A stretch of DNA of 6,119 nt from Rhodospirillales bacterium (GTDB lineage Bacteria; Pseudomonadota; Alphaproteobacteria; Rhodospirillales; Defluviicoccaceae): the NCBI GenBank assembly GCA_026125865.1, contig JAHCKI010000157.1, positions 1 to 6,119 of the forward strand, given 5' to 3'. The notes below the pieces were generated by a model. It saw only the letters and a list, made by a program, of their open reading frames with translations. It ran no database searches and had not been told where the DNA came from. Both the position numbers and the translations under genes were made by a program. Positions 1-4,717 of this stretch are shown here, one piece after another; within the stretch, counting starts at the first letter, position 1, and each line of letters opens with the position of its first letter.

Positions 1-320
1 TACGCGGCTCGCACTGACATCCTCGCCCTTGCACGACTCCTCGGCTTCTTTTTCACGACGATCTCGACATCACGGTCGAGCGCGTTGAGAAATCCCATCA
101 ACCGCTCCACCGAGAAGCCGTCCAGCTTGTAGTTCCTCAGCCCCGAGATTTTCGGCTGGTTGACACCGAGTATGGTGGCCGCATCGGACTGCTTGAGATG
201 GCGCTTCTCGATGATCGTGTTGATAGCGTGGGCGAGCCGTACTTTCGTCTGCCTCTGCTCGGCGTCGGCAAGCCCCAGATCGGCGAACACATTGCCCGAC
301 CCACGAACGATCTCTTCCAT
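1..320 (-). CDS. HigA-type XRE antitoxin, 3' end at window edge
   Basis: This is a helix-turn-helix antitoxin of the XRE superfamily (HTH_37 / COG5606 type). It should bind and neutralise the toxin encoded just upstream and repress the shared promoter. The HTH lies at about residues 42-66 (LKQSDAATILGVNQPKISGL), and the C-terminus is basic (KKKPRSRARAR). The ATG at 320 is preceded by AAGGACTAAGGGC, a usable Shine-Dalgarno sequence, and only 4 bp separate it from the toxin stop, so the two form one operon. After 106 codons the last two bases in frame are TA, so the next codon is TAA, TAG or a tyrosine codon. The usual family length of about 100 residues favours a stop just outside the window. 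The family call is by recognition of the fold and the pairing; the exact partner specificity is inferred. Confidence 0.85.
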   Translation of the reverse strand, partial: MEEIVRGSGNVFADLGLADAEQRQTKVRLAHAINTIIEKRHLKQSDAATILGVNQPKISGLRNYKLDGFSVERLMGFLNALDRDVEIVVKKKPRSRARARMSVRAA

Positions 321-324
321 GCCC

Positions 325-711
325 TTAGTCCTTTCGCTTGCCGAATAGAGTTTCATAGTCCTGTTGCCCTGTCATCAACCGTCTGGCGACCAGATCGATG
401 TCCTTTTGGGCCGTTTTGATCCCCGTGGGCGATTTTTTCTGGAAGGCATGAAGCACGTAGATCGCCTTCTCGAAACGCACGGCATAAATGGCCCGATAGG
501 CATCGCCTTCGTAGTCCTCGACCAACTCCAACACACCGGGACCCCGTCCCTTCCAGGGCTTGGCCGCGGGATGCTTGCCGCCAAGCTGGGCGAGGCCGAG
601 GGCATAGCCCATGTCCCGCACCACCTGCTCGGGGAACCCCAGGAAATCTCTCTTGGCCGAACCGACCCAGTGAAGCGGTTTCTCTCCTGGCCTGAGCCGT
701 TCCCTAGACAT
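325..711 (-). CDS. RelE/HigB-superfamily toxin (phage Gp49-like)
   Basis: This 128-residue protein looks like the phage-derived Gp49-like / HigB family (PF05973, COG4679). These are small basic ribosome-dependent mRNA interferases of the RelE fold. Family-typical segments are KPLHWVGSAKRDFLGFP near the N-terminus, a central GVLELVEDYEGDAYRAIYAVRF strand pair (about 59-80), and IYVLHAFQKKSPTGIKT (84-100). An in-frame ATG exists at 765, but the start at 711 is preferred: the added 18 residues are hydrophobic and unlike the family, and the likely promoter lies between the two ATGs. No strong Shine-Dalgarno sequence is seen at 711, which fits a short leader. The gene is followed after 4 bp by its antitoxin, the toxin-first order of HigBA modules. 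The family is clear; ribosome-dependent cleavage is inferred from the family. Confidence 0.87.
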   Translation of the reverse strand: MSRERLRPGEKPLHWVGSAKRDFLGFPEQVVRDMGYALGLAQLGGKHPAAKPWKGRGPGVLELVEDYEGDAYRAIYAVRFEKAIYVLHAFQKKSPTGIKTAQKDIDLVARRLMTGQQDYETLFGKRKD

Positions 712-732
712 AGGCAGACATCCCAAAACTAG

Positions 733-762
733 GATATAGCACGATCCCGTGCGTATTGCCAG
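733..762 (-). promoter_or_regulatory. Putative promoter and operator of the higBA-like pair
   Basis: On the minus strand a -35-like CTGGCA (757-762) and a -10-like TATATC (733-738) are separated by 18 bp. This would place the transcription start some 15 nt before the toxin ATG at 711. The spacer carries an inverted repeat, GCACG-atcc-CGTGC (739-752), where the HTH antitoxin could bind and autoregulate. Each hexamer matches the sigma-70 consensus at only about 4 of 6 bases, so this is a plausible rather than proven promoter. Confidence 0.4.
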
Positions 763-841
763 CACGCCGAGTGATCAGAGGTGTGGATCGGCGGAGAACC
801 GAGGATCCGTGATCTCTATGTTGGTTCATCGTTTGAATGCC

Positions 842-855
842 GTTCGGCACCGAAC
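842..855. repeat. Short palindrome between the HEAT gene and the higBA-like pair
   Basis: GTTCGG-CA-CCGAAC is a 6-bp inverted repeat with a 2-bp centre, 12 bp past the stop of the HEAT-repeat gene. No T-run follows on the minus strand, so it is not a convincing intrinsic terminator. It may be a protein-binding site or chance. The remaining intergenic DNA between 712 and 867 shows nothing else beyond the promoter described separately. Confidence 0.25.
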
Positions 856-867
856 CCCGTGTCCCTT

Positions 868-1698
868 TCACAATCCAGGCACGTCCGCCGCCAATGTGTG
901 CTTCTGTTTCATCAAGGCCGCGAGCACTGGGGCAGCACGAGGATGATCGACCGCATCAAGGGCTTCGAGCGCCGCAACGGAAAGACCGGGCGCCGTTCGG
1001 ACGATCCTCGCGAGCAGCACGACGCATTCTTCGTCGGCGATTGGAACTGCGGCGTCAATGACCTCCGGCGACGGAGTTTCGCGGAGTCGTTGGATGAGAG
1101 CAGGCCTCGCCTCGGGGCGTCCCGAGCGCCCGAGGGCACAGGCCGCTGCGGTGCTGACATCCCCCTGGAGGTCATCGAGGAGATCGACGAGGATCGGAAT
1201 CGCCTCGGGCCAGGCACGAGCACAGCGGCAGGCATCGGCGCGAACAACCGGATCGGCATGGCGCAGGAGCGCGATCACCGACTGGGCCGGCAGATCCGCC
1301 TCCAGGCGTGCCGCCGCAGCCACCGCGGCCTTCAGATTGGGGCCTTGGACGACACCCTTTGCCACGACGCGCGCCACCGTCCGCGCCGCCTCCCTGCTGC
1401 CGATCATGGCGAGGGCTTCCATTGCCGCGGCCTGCTCCGGAACCAAATGGTCGACGCCGAAGCCGGCAAACCGCCGACAGAGCTGTTCGAGAACGGTGAC
1501 CGCCGCGCCCAGCCTTCGTCGCCCCGCCTCCATCGCCAGGGCCGGACCGTCGGCCAAACCCGCTTCCGGGATTGCCGCGAGGAGGGCATCATCGTCGAGG
1601 TCTGCCGGCGCCTCTCTACACGGTGCTGGCGTCGGTTGCGGATTTGGCTCCGGTGCTACGCCGCCGGCCGAAAACAGGTCAAGTTGTCTGCCTGGCAT
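868..1698 (-). CDS. HEAT-repeat protein with N-terminal QLDLF clamp-binding-like motif
   Basis: This 276-residue alanine- and leucine-rich protein is predicted to be an all-helical solenoid. Helical repeats with the HEAT pattern are visible from about residue 90 to 265, for example AVPIADEECVVLLARIVR and SVAALEALDAVDHPRAAPVL, with recurring D-P/R-P turns before A-A-x-x-L helices. The N-terminus reads MPGRQLDLFSAGG. QLDLF at residues 5-9 matches the QL[SD]LF peptide by which bacterial polymerases and repair factors dock on the DNA sliding clamp, and a flexible proline-rich linker (about 13-32) follows. No enzyme motif, signal peptide or membrane segment is seen. The ATG at 1698 has GAGG nine bases upstream. 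It lies 119 bp downstream of the MNT gene on the same strand. HEAT solenoids are protein-binding scaffolds; the partner is unknown. Antisense open frames here are GC-driven shadows. Confidence 0.75.
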   Translation of the reverse strand: MPGRQLDLFSAGGVAPEPNPQPTPAPCREAPADLDDDALLAAIPEAGLADGPALAMEAGRRRLGAAVTVLEQLCRRFAGFGVDHLVPEQAAAMEALAMIGSREAARTVARVVAKGVVQGPNLKAAVAAAARLEADLPAQSVIALLRHADPVVRADACRCARAWPEAIPILVDLLDDLQGDVSTAAACALGRSGRPEARPALIQRLRETPSPEVIDAAVPIADEECVVLLARIVRTAPGLSVAALEALDAVDHPRAAPVLAALMKQKHTLAADVPGL

Positions 1699-1817
1699 CT
1701 ATCAGTTCCTCATCCCGCACGCTCATCTACATTAAGGGCAAGGCCCAGCGTCCGTCTTGGCTTCCGCGAGCGACGGGTATCAGCGGATGGTCCCTTTCGC
1801 GCTAGGACTCTTTTTGA

Positions 1818-2174
1818 TCAGAAACGCGCCTCATCGATCGTCGTCGCTTCGTCGCCGTTGCTTGGTAGGACCGCGACCGCAACGCGCTGGCGCTCGATTG
1901 GCCGCCGGAAGTCGTTGGACGTCGCTGCCCAGTCGACGACGTCGACACGCCACGGTAAAGCGGCTTCCTCGAACGCGGCCGTCAAGTCCGCATGCTCGGC
2001 GAGCGTCAGCGGCCGTCCGGCGTCGATGGCGAGATCGAGATCCGAATAGGTCCGTGCCGCGCCAAGGGTGCGCGAGCCGAACGCCCAAACCTTCGCCGGG
2101 CTCGGTGCGTGCGCCCGCAGCAGGCTTCGTACCATCGCCAGATGCTCCGGCCGAATGTCGAGCCTGTCGCTCAT
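1818..2174 (-). CDS. MNT-domain nucleotidyltransferase antitoxin (HI0073-like)
   Basis: This 118-residue minimal nucleotidyltransferase is the antitoxin half of a HEPN-MNT module. It carries the full GSX10DXD signature: G33-S34, then ten residues, then D45-L-D47, followed by LAI. A third metal-ligand carboxylate is likely at D78 or D81 in RVDVVDW. In the HepT-MntA system, enzymes of this family inactivate the HEPN toxin by attaching AMP to a tyrosine in its RX4HXY motif. Its ATG overlaps the stop of the HEPN gene by 4 bp (ATGA), so the two are translationally coupled. All active-site residues needed for AMP transfer appear present. The family is clear from motif and partner; the AMPylation role is inferred from characterised relatives. 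Confidence 0.9.
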   Translation of the reverse strand: MSDRLDIRPEHLAMVRSLLRAHAPSPAKVWAFGSRTLGAARTYSDLDLAIDAGRPLTLAEHADLTAAFEEAALPWRVDVVDWAATSNDFRRPIERQRVAVAVLPSNGDEATTIDEARF

Positions 2175-2581
2175 CCTTGATCCACCCTTTGCTGCAGACG
2201 GTCGAGCAGGTGCCGCGCCTCGGCCAGGAAGTCGGGAACCTGTGCGAACACCTGGCGCGCCTTCTCGGCATCGTAAGTATGGCTGGTCGTACCGCGCGCC
2301 GCCCGATAGGTCTTCCAGCGATCCCAGCCGTGCAGCAACAGACCGCGTTCAGATCCCAGGCGGATCAGGTTTGGAAACGACAGCGCGTCAATGGCCTCCG
2401 GATTCGGCTCCGTGGCGGTTAGATGCCGTCGCAGCATCTTGTGGCTGAGTTCGTAGGTGTATTCGAAGCGCTGGTTGACGCCATCGCGCATCAAGTCATC
2501 GCCAGGATGAGCCTCCGCCGTCGTTAGACCCTGGCCCAACTGGGCGATGGCGCGTTCGAAGGTGGAGAGATCAAGCCTCAT
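2171..2581 (-). CDS. HEPN toxin, nucleotidyltransferase substrate-binding family (HI0074-like)
   Basis: This 136-residue four-helix protein of the NTase substrate-binding / HI0074 type (PF08780) is now seen as a HEPN RNase toxin. The diagnostic segment near the C-terminal end is R96-GTTS-H101-T-Y103-D, an exact RX4HXY motif. R96 and H101 would be the RNase pair, and Y103 the residue AMPylated by the partner. The usual residue after the arginine is polar (often Asn); here it is Gly97, a mild departure. Other family features are FEYTYELSHKMLRRHL (39-54) and DALSFPNLIRLGSERGLL (65-82). The ATG at 2581 is preceded by GGAG at a good distance. It is the first gene of a two-gene operon with the MNT gene. 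The 72 bp upstream of it hold nothing recognisable. Confidence 0.88.
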   Translation of the reverse strand: MRLDLSTFERAIAQLGQGLTTAEAHPGDDLMRDGVNQRFEYTYELSHKMLRRHLTATEPNPEAIDALSFPNLIRLGSERGLLLHGWDRWKTYRAARGTTSHTYDAEKARQVFAQVPDFLAEARHLLDRLQQRVDQG

Positions 2582-2653
2582 CGCCGACTCCGGGATGGCC
2601 TCTGCATCCCCCGCTTTGGTGGGAAAAGACCATCATGATGCGGACACGAGGCT

Positions 2654-2998
2654 TCACGCAACCGCCTGCAAGCCCTTCTTGGCAACGAGTGTCAATAATT
2701 TGAGCGAAGCGCCGCGCGGGCGCTTTTCGCCTCGCTCCCACTGGCTGACAAGCCCGGTGGTGACGTTCAAGTAACGGGCGAACACCGCTTGGCTCGCTCT
2801 TTCGCGTAGGCGAATTTGCCGGATCTTCTCCGGCGTCAACTCCTCGACCGGCGTCAGACACATCTCGTCAAACGCCTTCATCGTCCGCCTGTCCATGACA
2901 CCCACTTCATGGAGCCCGTGTGCCGTTTCATGGACGGCCGCCAGCGCGTCACTCTTGTACTGCTTTCCCTTGACACATGACCTCGGTGATCGTTCCAT
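2654..2998 (-). CDS. NadS/HigA-2-type HTH antitoxin
   Basis: This protein of up to 114 residues belongs to the COG2944 / NadS family of XRE antitoxins that accompany RelE/HigB-2-type toxins. The N-terminal YKSDALAAVHETAHGLHEVG (14-33) and DRRTMKAFDEMCLTPVEELTP (36-56) are family hallmarks, and the HTH occupies about 60-100 (QAVFARYLNVTTGLVSQWER). The only usable ATG is at 2998, directly after an in-frame stop. It lies 50 nt inside the toxin remnant, so the genes overlap. The first 13 residues are less conserved, and family members often start close to the YKSDA motif. The HTH is complete, so the protein may still bind DNA although its toxin gene is broken. Such an orphan antitoxin could neutralise a related toxin elsewhere, which is inference. 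Confidence 0.85.
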   Translation of the reverse strand: MERSPRSCVKGKQYKSDALAAVHETAHGLHEVGVMDRRTMKAFDEMCLTPVEELTPEKIRQIRLRERASQAVFARYLNVTTGLVSQWERGEKRPRGASLKLLTLVAKKGLQAVA

Positions 2999-3206
2999 TC
3001 CTCATCGTTGCCGCCAGAGCCTTGTCGTCCAGCACCAGCATCGCGTTCGCGAGTTTTCGGAAGGCTTTCAACTCGTCCCTCCGGATGTTGTCACGCCTGC
3101 TCTTGGCGAAATCATAAACGAAGAACGCCTTCTCGCCCCGCCGAAACAGCACAATGCTCCGGAAACCACCGGACTTTCCCTGCCCCCTACGACCGACGCG
3201 CCGCTT
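2949..3206 (-). pseudogene. 5'-truncated RelE/HigB-2-type toxin
   Basis: The last 85 codons match the C-terminal half of the RelE-like toxin family (PF06296, COG4737). Recognisable parts are GQGKSGGFRSIVLFRRGEKA, FFVYDFAKSRRDNIRRDELK and AFRKLANAMLVLDD, ending in TITEV. The family's N-terminal half (about 45-50 residues starting with an M-x-x-F-K-x-x-x-F-x-R-F-A-like segment) is absent. Similarity begins at about KRRVGRRGQGKS, only a dozen bases past the stop of the DUF2442 gene. No start codon lies near the break. The frame stays open far upstream only because it shadows the DUF2442 gene. A deletion, or insertion of the DUF4160/DUF2442 pair, seems to have removed the toxin start. A frameshift is unlikely because the upstream DNA is fully used by an intact gene. 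Toxicity is probably lost. Confidence 0.75.
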
Positions 3207-3216
3207 GTTTGGGAGG

Positions 3217-3630
3217 CTATTCGTTTGCGACCTTGCGGGGGCGTCCGCCGCGCTTGCCGTTATTGCGGCTCGCCGCCGTCTTGGCGGCCGAACGCGTCCG
3301 ACCGCCCTCCTGTCCGAGCCGCGCGGCCATCCAACTGCGCGACCCCATGAGCCCTTCCAATAGCGCTGGCAGATAGAGGTCCGCATCGAGTTTGGGGAAA
3401 TGCAGTCCGAACCCCGAGGGACTGATCTCGATCGAGTCCAGGTCCGCTGGCCGGGCCGCTTCCAGTCCCTGGGCCGAGTGCGGCGGAAAGGCGATCTCGA
3501 GCCCGGTGTTGAGCGCCACGACAATACGGCCGACGCGCCGGTCGTAGCGCGCCTTGACCGCGAAGGAGCCGGTTTCGCGCCGCTGGGCGGCACGGGCATT
3601 GGCCTCGTCGAATTCGTCATGGCTCGCCAT
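3217..3630 (-). CDS. DUF2442 protein with AT-hook-like tail
   Basis: This 137-residue DUF2442 protein has an unknown biochemical role. The domain core is at about 24-95: AVKARYDRRVGRIVVALNTG, the FPPHSAQGLEAA segment, and SPSGFGLHFPKLDADLYLPALLEGLMGS. The C-terminal extension (about 96-137) is rich in R, K, A and G and ends with GKRGGRPRK, whose G-R-P core resembles an AT-hook, so DNA contact is plausible. The start at 3630 is chosen for a strong GGAGG seven bases upstream and a 14-bp overlap with the DUF4160 stop; upstream ATGs (3645, 3786) lie inside the DUF4160 gene. DUF2442 genes commonly sit beside DUF4160 genes, and the pair is suspected of being a toxin-antitoxin-like module. That role is not shown by the sequence. 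Confidence 0.85.
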   Translation of the reverse strand: MASHDEFDEANARAAQRRETGSFAVKARYDRRVGRIVVALNTGLEIAFPPHSAQGLEAARPADLDSIEISPSGFGLHFPKLDADLYLPALLEGLMGSRSWMAARLGQEGGRTRSAAKTAASRNNGKRGGRPRKVANE

Positions 3631-3865
3631 GAATTGTCCTCCAGTCATCGCAAAGGGTTGCCAAAGCCTTCGTAAGTTGCCCCGCGATCCGGGTGACGTC
3701 CTGTCGACCGAACCCGTAGTTCTCCCGCAATTCCGGCGGCCCATCCGGACACCGTAGATTGAAGACCGCCTCGCATCCGTTCCCAATCACATGGACGTGG
3801 GCGGGCCGGTGATCGTTCGGGTAGATCACAGTGCGCAGACTATCGAACCTAAAAACCGTCGGCAT
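3617..3865 (-). CDS. DUF4160 protein
   Basis: This 82-residue protein matches the DUF4160 family. The hallmark N-terminal segment is F-R-F-x(6)-I-Y-P-N-D-H-R-P-A-H-V-H-V-I-G (about 5-27), with its histidine-rich DHRPAHVHV stretch. A mid-section FNL...GPPELRENYGF and a C-terminal helix follow. The function is unknown; the conserved histidines could form a metal or catalytic site. It is the first gene of an overlapping pair with DUF2442. The ATG at 3865 follows a weak Shine-Dalgarno sequence (GACGG). A perfect 14-bp palindrome lies about 20 bp upstream, where an autoregulator could bind. It is also the leftward gene nearest the attachment-site-like region. Confidence 0.82.
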   Translation of the reverse strand: MPTVFRFDSLRTVIYPNDHRPAHVHVIGNGCEAVFNLRCPDGPPELRENYGFGRQDVTRIAGQLTKALATLCDDWRTIHGEP

Positions 3866-3883
3866 CCGTCAGCTTAACAGAAA

Positions 3884-3897
3884 CCAAAGCGCTTTGG
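3884..3897. promoter_or_regulatory. Perfect 14-bp palindrome upstream of DUF4160
   Basis: CCAAAGCGCTTTGG is a perfect palindrome ending 18 bp before the DUF4160 start codon (3865). Its place and symmetry suggest an operator for a dimeric repressor, possibly one of the pair's own products. No convincing -10/-35 pair could be fixed beside it. Confidence 0.45.
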
Positions 3898-3967
3898 ATA
3901 TTCTTTTGGCTATTCAGCGATCGACGCAGTCCTTAGGTGCGGCCGTTGCCCATGTATCATTTTCGCC

Positions 3968-3996
3968 ACATGCGCGACATCCGCGCACATCCGCGC
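3968..3996 (+). repeat. Three tandem ACATCCGCG-type repeats, left of the tRNA fragment
   Basis: The units are ACATGCGCG (3968-3976), ACATCCGCGC (3977-3986) and ACATCCGCGC (3987-3996), arranged head to tail at a 9-10 bp pitch. The same word recurs in two copies on the other side of the tRNA fragment. Repeats of this kind near a tRNA-borne core often serve as arm-type sites for an integrase or its directionality factor. Confidence 0.6.
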
Positions 3997-4000
3997 CCGC

Positions 4001-4060
4001 AACGTCATCCAACGTCAATCAACGTCATTGATCGTCGAACAACGGCGGTAAACGTCTCGA
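4001..4060 (+). repeat. AACGTC repeats with 10-bp period
   Basis: AACGTC begins at 4001, 4011, 4021 and 4051. A degenerate AACGGC sits at 4041 and ATCGTC at 4031, so six units keep an exact 10-bp register. The period is about one helical turn, which places the words on one face of the DNA. The array ends 30 bp before the tRNA fragment. Array-like arm sites for a tyrosine recombinase or accessory protein are the favoured reading; this is inference. Confidence 0.65.
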
Positions 4061-4090
4061 ACTTAACGCGAATATCCGCAAGGTCTGAGG

Positions 4091-4136
4091 GTTGACATCG
4101 TAGGGGTCGCTGGTTCAATCCCAGCCGCGCCCACCA
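4091..4136 (+). other. 3' half of tRNA-Val(GAC): probable integrase attachment core
   Basis: Read on the plus strand the segment gives an anticodon loop TTGACAT (4092-4098; anticodon GAC at 4094-4096), an anticodon 3' stem CGTAG, a variable loop GGGTC, a T-arm GCTGG-TTCAATC-CCAGC (4109-4125), an acceptor strand CGCGCCC, discriminator A and encoded CCA (4134-4136). The 5' half is missing: upstream DNA has no D-arm, no GGGCGCG strand and no CTACG partner for the anticodon stem. A break exactly at the anticodon loop is one of the standard crossover positions for tRNA-targeting tyrosine integrases. It is therefore a tRNA remnant or att core, not a working tRNA. Confidence 0.78.
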
Positions 4137-4171
4137 CCTTTTCAAAGACTTAGCAAACCACCCCAGCCTCC

Positions 4172-4192
4172 ACATCCGCGCCACATCCGCGG
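4172..4192 (+). repeat. Two ACATCCGCG repeats, right of the tRNA fragment
   Basis: ACATCCGCG occurs at 4172-4180 and again at 4183-4191, an 11-bp pitch. It is the same word as at 3977 and 3987 and in the same orientation. The pair starts 36 bp after the tRNA CCA end. Together with the left-hand copies it gives the tRNA fragment an arm-core-arm layout. Confidence 0.55.
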
Positions 4193-4313
4193 ATTTCGTA
4201 CTTGTTGCGTTCGTGTGTCTTTCAGGTAACAGGTTTGGGTGCCATTGACGGTGGTTCACTTGCAATGCCTCGGACCAGTCGCCCGTGGTTGAGTGCCACC
4301 TCAGCGTCGTAAC

Positions 4314-4331
4314 CTGTGATCGAGATCACAG
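4314..4331. promoter_or_regulatory. CRP/FNR-family operator-like palindrome
   Basis: CTGTGATCGAGATCACAG is a perfect 8-bp inverted repeat with a 2-bp centre. The inner TGTGA-N6-TCACA is the textbook CRP consensus. Its centre lies about 110 bp before the GTG start of the cas4-tail chimera. An AT-rich stretch downstream offers a possible -10 (AATAAT, 4353-4358) that would place the site near -42, a class II activator position. Which CRP/FNR-family protein binds is unknown. Confidence 0.55.
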
Positions 4332-4362
4332 TCAAAGCGGGTCGTTTTAAACAATAATTCCC

Positions 4363-4380
4363 GCGAAACGAGAATTTCGC
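4363..4380. repeat. Inverted repeat GCGAAA-N6-TTTCGC upstream of cas4 segment
   Basis: GCGAAA (4363-4368) and TTTCGC (4375-4380) are exact inverted copies around a 6-nt centre. They lie 52 bp before the GTG start and near the supposed transcription start. It could be an operator or a 5'-UTR hairpin; there is no T-run for a terminator. Confidence 0.35.
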
Positions 4381-4432
4381 CTGGAGCTCGGTCGTTGGGG
4401 TCGAGCCAGCCAGTGACGTTCAGGAGGAGGTC

Positions 4433-4717
4433 GTGGAGGGGGCGAACCGAGGACCGGAACAGCCCGAACTGCCGCTACCGGCGCCACCGCTACCGCCGGA
4501 CATGCCGCCGCTTCCGGCGAGCATGGTCAACGAGTACCAGTACTGCCCCAGGCTCGCATACCTGCAGTGGGTGCAGGGCGAGTGGGCCGATACGGCGGAT
4601 ACCCTTGATGGCCGTTTCAAGCATCGCCGCGTTGACCGGGCCTCCGGCACCCTGCCGACCGCCGACGACCTCGGCGAAGACGAACGCCTGCATGTCCGTT
4701 CCCTGACCCTCGCCTCG
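4433..4717 (+). pseudogene. cas4: cas4 (cas4-cas1 fusion) 5' remnant
   Basis: This is the Cas4-derived portion of the chimera, ending near LTLAS (codons 91-95). The family normally continues to motif II (Asp), motif III (Glu-x-Lys), three more cysteines and, in this fusion type, a Cas1 integrase domain that inserts spacers. None of these follow. The remnant keeps its native upstream region, Shine-Dalgarno sequence and GTG start, which suggests the 5' side of the join is the original cas locus. The exact breakpoint cannot be fixed by eye to better than a few codons. Confidence 0.75.

Larger units (their letters stand above)
3866..4432. other. Gene-free junction between leftward island and rightward genes
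   Basis: No believable coding region is present in these 567 bp. The stretch holds, left to right, the palindrome before DUF4160, ACATCCGCG repeats, AACGTC repeats spaced 10 bp apart, a tRNA-Val 3' half, a second pair of ACATCCGCG repeats, a CRP/FNR-like palindrome and a smaller inverted repeat. Transcription diverges from it on both sides. An antisense frame across the tRNA fragment is a translation artefact. Confidence 0.7.

Noticed and set aside
712..765. Extended start for the HigB-like toxin at 765
   Set aside because: The extra 18 residues are not family-like and would begin upstream of the likely promoter.
842..855. Intrinsic terminator after the HEAT gene
   Set aside because: The stem is short with a 2-nt loop and no T-run follows on the minus strand.
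781..2049. Plus-strand frame of 422 codons
   Set aside because: It is antisense to the HEAT-repeat gene and part of the MNT gene, is rich in Arg, Ser and Ala as expected of a GC-rich shadow frame, and lacks domain-like segments.
3207..3620. N-terminal 138 codons of the long frame ending at 2949
   Set aside because: This part overlaps the DUF2442 gene in another frame and is Arg/Ser-rich shadow; only the segment from about 3206 resembles the toxin family.
4091..4136. Functional tRNA gene
   Set aside because: No acceptor 5' strand, D-arm or anticodon 5' stem precedes the 3' half.
3960..4200. CRISPR array
   Set aside because: The repeats are only 9-11 bp units in direct tandem without spacers of constant length, so they are not CRISPR repeats despite the nearby cas4 segment.
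4005..4265. Minus-strand frame of 86 codons containing WWARLGLNQRPL
   Set aside because: This stretch is the antisense translation of the tRNA T-arm and acceptor end, a well-known artefact near tRNA genes and att sites; the rest shows no family resemblance.
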